This document shows, piece by piece, positions 17,752-22,287 of a stretch of DNA of 22,287 nt. Numbering within the stretch: the stretch's first letter is position 1; every line of letters starts with the position of its first letter. A program made the translations under genes and the position numbers. The stretch lies in assembly GCF_000006405.1 (NCBI RefSeq), contig NW_003210583.1, positions 180,408 to 202,694 of the forward strand, read 5' to 3'. Under the pieces are notes generated by a model, which was given only the letters and a program-made list of their open reading frames with translations, did not search any database and was not told the origin of the DNA. This DNA comes from Perkinsus marinus ATCC 50983 (Eukaryota > Perkinsozoa > Perkinsida > Perkinsidae).

Positions 17752-20700
17752 TCACGTCTCGATCTGCTGCATCATTTGCTGGGCATCCTGTTGGAGGATC
17801 TGGTCGGTTATTGGAGTGAAGTCAGTCATCGATACATTCACACGTTCCTCATCGGTGTACACCTCCTTTTTCGATCGGAGCCGTACCTACCACACAGTTG
17901 CCGACAAGCAGATTCTACTGCGGATTCGGGCATGCGTTTCGAAGATCTCCCAAGAGCTTCACCTACGAATTCAAACTCCCATTCTCCTAGTGTTTACAGA
18001 AGTGGAACTTTCAATCTTAATTTGGATTTACATCCAACAAACGGCTGCGGCCATTTGTGTTCTCATCCGTCGCATTTGAGATCGAGGTGTACGAGACCAG
18101 TTGCTTACATTAATTTTTTTAAATTGAGTGTTGTTGATGAGAGTCTCAATCTCATCTTCCCCCATACCGTTCATCATATCTTGCGCCGATACCTGCCGAG
18201 ATTACCATTTCATCAAAGCAAGGAACTGCCGATCTCACCCCGAGCAGAGCCTGGGCCTGCTCATCAAATGCCCTCACCATCACTTCACCTGAATGATGAT
18301 AGTCGTTGAGCCGCGATTTCATGCCAAAAAGAGTGTACCGGATATATCGGCTAGTTTGATACTGATTATGTACCTTGGCATGCATTGCGGATTTTGATGG
18401 CCTTCAATACCTACACAAACAGGGACTCTCACATGAACAGCTGGAAGCTTCATCTATCTGTGGTGGTGTATTTCGAAGAACTCAGCAAGAGTAGTACTCA
18501 CATGACCACGTCCCTGTAGAGATATCCTGCTCGACCTTCTTGCTGCATTTACGTATACCGCCACGACCATCAGGTATCTCCGTTATGCAACTTGTATAGT
18601 AGAGAGGCTGAGGACAACGTCCAATAGTATCAACAGAAGGAGGGTACTATACGGTGTTAAGATAGCCACGTGGACGATGCTCGATTCACAGAGAGGATCA
18701 CTTACTTTGTCGTTGGACTTGTAGATCTGCGCTACTGTTGCGCGCGGAATGTTGTGGGTATTGACAGGACGTGAATTGGGGACATCCGATGATGCCTGGC
18801 CAGAGAGGCTCAAGTAGAGGTTGTTGTCCATCCTCATGACGCTGGAAAGGGAAGAACAGGAAGGAATAAAACAGAACCCCGCCAGTCCGGTGATCAGTGT
18901 GATTCCGAAACAGTTTATAGATGCCAATTTCCAAGCTATGCAGTGATACAGAGCGGTCGTACTATGCCAAAGTGCAGCTTACTCAATAACCGTCTTAGGA
19001 GCGTTCCCTCCAGCACCACCTCCTCCACTCGACAAGGCTTGTACCGCACCTTATAAATACATGTACAGTAGTAGTCATCATATAAAAATGCGTATAGCAT
19101 TAGCCATCGATGAGTCTCGTCCTATTCCCCTACCTGTCTGTCCCCCTTGCAGCCACCAATTCTTGACCTCAAAAGCCCGAGAATCGTCAGGATCCACCTC
19201 CAAAGTGGTGGTAGAGGCAGTCGTAAGACTCTTCCCACCATAGTTACTGATACGAGCCTGGGAAACAGAGCAGAACATTCTGGACTGTCCTAGCGCATTG
19301 AGTACGTTCTTTATCATCACAACAGGATGATACTGCACTCTATTCTCGTCCACTCCGCAATTCTGGGCCCTACAAGCAGCATCTTCCCAGCCCCGAATGA
19401 GTGACGTCATTACGTCTCTCCCCACACCGTCATCTCAATAGAGCAACCACTATCGTCAACTATGGTGAAATTTCGTCGTGCCCTCTCCTGTCCAGTATTC
19501 CTCACCACAATCTGAAGCATAGCAGGACTTACACAACTATAATGATGATACGCCTCAAGAATGGTAGAGGTTGACGATAGCTGTAGTACCGTAGAGATTG
19601 GAGCGCAATGCGTGATGATACCACATAGATCAACGAACTCATCAGCGTTGCGATCCTGAATCGTAGCGATCTTTGATATCCTGACAGTAAGTAGTCCTCA
19701 TCTCTCCAGCCTGTAAGCACTTATCCTACTTATACAGTATCCGCGGTATATCAGCTGAGTCGTTGGCCTCCTCAATAATGGCATCATCATTGAAAGTGAG
19801 CTGATAAAGGCATTCATCATCTACTCAGGGTTATCACGTTACCTCATAGGCTGCTCCTGGATTGAACCTAGCATTGGCTTGCTTCACTTGGCCCTTACTG
19901 AAAGTATACACTCTGCCTTGTTGGATAGCAGGGTAGAACTTAGTGACAGCCTACACACCAGCAAGTGGCGAGAGAACTGACCAGGGAGGACTTACGCTGT
20001 TGAAGAAGGTCGCTCGAATCTCGCCGTTTTGATCATCGACTAACTCGATTGAGAACAGCTGTCCTTCTCCTCGAGCGTTGACGAAGGTTCGTACGTCCGA
20101 TTTGCTCGACACTCTACCCTTGATGGTCCACCTGATAGCAAGTAGCAGCTGAGGATGGTACCACTCTGGATATTCCTACTTCTGTGAGTACACGCTGAGC
20201 TGTGATATCGGGATGATATCACTAGCGACAGGACGATACGACACGGGACCTAACAAGGGACCAGGATATCCATTCGGAAGTCCTTGATGAGTGCCTTATT
20301 ACCACTACTGTGTGGTTGTTGAGGTCCACCGTAGTGCTGCTGCTGCTGATGCGGCGGTTGTGGGCGACCGGGTTGGACGGCTCCTGCGATAGGTCGCTGC
20401 TGAGTGTTACCACCCAAGGAGACTGTTTGGTGACGACTGAGCATCCCACCGCCCACGGGTTGCTGCTGGTTGTTATGTTGCTGAAATGGCACGATGTGGC
20501 GGAAGGATGGTATATGGCATATACTATATGCCGACGATTCACCTGGTAAGGATTCGTCGGATTCGCCCGTAGTGGTGGTCCAGTGACTTTATGCGGATTT
20601 TGTGTTTGTTGTTGCTGCTCCATAAAAGTTGGCAGTTGCCTTCCACCCGATGCCCCTGAGGACCCTGCTCCACTACTGCTACCACCACCACTGGGGGGCT

Positions 20701-21910
20701 GCTGATATTGATGTTGTGTTTGCTGCTGGTACCCCGTCTACACCCAAGACGCCTCCCGTACAAGTAACATAGGGGAGCTTACTGTGGTAGTAGCAGACCC
20801 TCCGTATTGCGGGTACCCCCCAGTCGTTGTTGGGACATCGAGCGTGGGGTACTGCTGCAACTGTGAACCACGTCCAGCTGGCTGAGCCATACCATTCTGA
20901 AGGGAAGACCTCCTCAAATACTATTAGACTACAAGATGAGATCCGTAACGATGATGATGATGATCCAACGAGATAGGACTCACCCCATGAGACGGTACAT
21001 TCTCGTTAGCAGCATTATTAGGCATCGTCGTCGCTGAGCTCGGACGATAGATTACCGGGTTTCCTATAGCATCGCGTAGCGGCGGGCACACCTGAAAGAG
21101 GACATAAAGAATCTGTAAAGAGGTGTTCACACTGAAGACTATGAGTGCCCTAAAAATAAAGAGAATTTTCATAGAGGTGTGAATCGCCTGGAGAGGAGCC
21201 AACGAAACGATATTAGCCCATAGGAGAAAACATCCCCAGCGAGTCCTCTCGAGTACCTCTTCGCAATCCTTTATTAGGAATACGTGTTTACCCTTCACAT
21301 TGGCAGAGGAGAACGTACATCGACACTGACAAGAAGATTACCATACTTGGGTTGTTGAGGAATTGTGAGGTTGCAAGGCTTCCACCCGCCTACCAGCGCG
21401 TACTGTCGGAATTGTACATTACCCGGTAAGAGATGTCCAAACGGCATTGCACTTGAGCAATGGCTGACACACAATGACCAAGGAGAAGACAGAGACAACC
21501 TACATCCCATCAGAGACCACAACACGTAGCCTTCTCGTCCCGTTGTCGGCTGTACCCATAGCTGCTACAGCCGTGATCTGAAGGATTGGATGGTACCTGA
21601 TAGAGGCCGCACGATGAGGAGACGTTCGATAGATTCAACTAGAGCCATGTATATCCAGACCGTGGATGAGCTTGATGATAACACATACAGTGGAAATAGG
21701 AGAAGAAAGACAAATAAGGGAGAAAGCAATGGCGAGGAGGGCATGCATCGACTTAACTTTGATAGAATCACTACTGCTAGAAACAATTGAAGTGCGAGGT
21801 CCCTACCGTCCGTGCACCTACCCATTAAGCTCATTTGGGCTCATAGTCGGCAAACGACTGATAGCACCTCGAGTGAGCATGCTACTCTCGGGGGGATTGT
21901 AACCAGACAT
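17752..21910 (-). CDS. RPA1: Replication protein A large subunit (RPA1/RPA70), complete, 23 exons
   Basis: Largest subunit of the nuclear single-stranded-DNA-binding heterotrimer used in replication, repair and recombination. Exons: 21910-21822, 21596-21504, 21463-21394, 21325-21257, 21091-20984, 20896-20783, 20737-20543, 20480-20303, 20249-20180, 20131-19996, 19950-19843, 19800-19730, 19680-19590, 19511-19414, 19369-19306, 19257-19134, 19049-18983, 18841-18706, 18607-18502, 18410-18339, 18288-18239, 18192-18109, 17886-17752. This gives 775 residues against about 616 in human. Domains: N-terminal OB fold ([30 protein letters not shown]), a long Gln/Pro/Gly-rich linker, DBD-A ([34 protein letters not shown]), DBD-B ([29 protein letters not shown]), and DBD-C with a zinc ribbon (YYTSC...KCSKKV...WSC...PQC, then [24 protein letters not shown]). 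The stop is TGA at 17754-17752. ATG 21910 gives [17 protein letters not shown]; a second in-frame ATG at 21880 is possible. All 22 introns are GT..AG. Confidence 0.96.
20303..20896 (-). other. RPA1: Low-complexity Gln/Pro/Gly/Ser-rich linker of RPA1 (three exons)
   Basis: Exons 20896-20783, 20737-20543 and 20480-20303 encode about 160 residues rich in Q, P, G, S and T (for example [17 protein letters not shown] and [15 protein letters not shown]), between the N-terminal OB fold and DBD-A. On the plus strand this shows as runs of gctgctgctg/ttgttg. The human linker at this position is about 60-70 residues, so much of the extra length of this RPA1 is here. Confidence 0.85.
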
Positions 21911-22022
21911 TGAATTCTGCAAGCCCTGATGAGAAGCATACTCGACACTCCTACTACTGCTCATAATAACGACTCAACTCAACCCCTTCATATCGGCATG
22001 AATAAAAAGAGATGTCGTTAGT

Positions 22023-22036
22023 GCCCTTCCAAGGGC
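22023..22036. repeat. Short inverted repeat gccctt-cc-aagggc
   Basis: Perfect 6-bp arms with a 2-nt centre lie in the 3' flank of the EF-hand-like gene and upstream of RPA1. It could be chance. Confidence 0.5.
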
Positions 22037-22064
22037 CATTGAAAATTATGTCCGACCAACAAGG

Positions 22065-22287
22065 CTACTCGCCAGGCGTGACCATCTTCTCATTGTACTG
22101 CTCAGCTGTGAGATACTTATCACCATCAGCATTGATGAGCCTCTGAAATGCACAGACTTCATTATGTGGAGGAAATTTGTCGTGGCGAACGAACCCTAGA
22201 GAACCGTGACCAACTGAACCCTATACTACTCAAATTGAGTTTCACGAGCCATCCATCACCTCAGCGGCCTCGTTCACTTGGGATGGG
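22065..22287 (-). CDS. C-terminal exon of an EF-hand-like protein (partial)
   Basis: The exon 22195-22065 (stop TAG 22067-22065) follows a CTAG acceptor and encodes 42 residues ending VTPGE. It includes FQRLINADGDKYLTAEQYNE, which fits an EF-hand loop: N, D and D at positions 1, 3 and 5 and Leu at 8. Lys replaces the usual Gly at 6 and Gln the usual Glu at 12, so calcium binding would be weak or absent. The preceding exon (toward 22287) was not resolved; GAG before GTGATGG near 22260 is one possible donor. The rest lies outside the window, so the protein's identity is unknown. Confidence 0.6.

Noticed and set aside
17776-18309. 177-codon plus-strand ORF
   Set aside because: It is antisense to RPA1 exons 20-23 and their introns, which have a complete, family-matching minus-strand model.
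19512-19532. 21-nt intron in RPA1 (and an 11-nt intron at 5442-5452 in the TPR gene)
   Set aside because: Too short to splice; alternative donors at 19589 and 5491 give 78- and 50-nt introns and better-aligned protein.
21590-21902. Plus-strand ORFs of 66 and 78 codons
   Set aside because: They overlap the first exon, first intron and start of the second exon of RPA1 on the opposite strand and have no recognisable content.

Overview
This is eukaryotic nuclear DNA from a flagellated, extremely intron-rich microbe. Four genes can be rebuilt from conserved peptides joined across GT..AG introns: a DDX54/Dbp10-type DEAD-box helicase, CFAP61, CFAP299 and the replication protein A large subunit RPA1. 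Exons are about 50-230 nt. Nearly all introns are about 37-130 nt, and I could fit every one I placed to GT..AG. Axonemal genes mean the organism builds a motile flagellum. Density and intron style would suit an intron-rich protist such as a Perkinsus-like alveolate or a zoosporic fungus. The genus is a guess; only the flagellated, intron-rich character is well supported.

Layout. 1-1773 (-): N-terminal 11 exons of the DDX54-like helicase, running off the left edge after motif VI. 1774-3030: its upstream side, with a 20-bp T-rich tandem repeat and then an 8.4-copy, 108-bp satellite. 3031-5057: gene-poor, with a short unrecognised minus-strand reading frame, a degenerate tRNA-Glu-like element and a seven-copy 53-bp repeat. 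5058-6460 (-): a tetratricopeptide-repeat protein. 6461-7323: divergent intergenic region packed with perfect inverted repeats. About 7324-15154 (+): CFAP61. 15155-15707: convergent gap holding a lone inverted copy of the 53-bp repeat. 15708-16939 (-): CFAP299, completely resolved in nine exons. 16940-17751: an unresolved stretch with a possible small plus-strand gene. 17752-21910 (-): RPA1, completely resolved in 23 exons. 22065-22287 (-): last exon of a protein ending in an EF-hand-like motif.

CFAP61 (calmodulin- and spoke-associated complex of the axoneme) and CFAP299 are tail to tail. The TPR gene is head to head with CFAP61, so the centre of the window is a small flagellar neighbourhood, flanked by housekeeping genes for ribosome biogenesis (DDX54) and DNA replication/repair (RPA1). 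No prokaryotic, viral or CRISPR features were seen. The most unusual parts are the structured repeats and palindromes between genes, the intron density, and an expanded zinc ribbon in RPA1.
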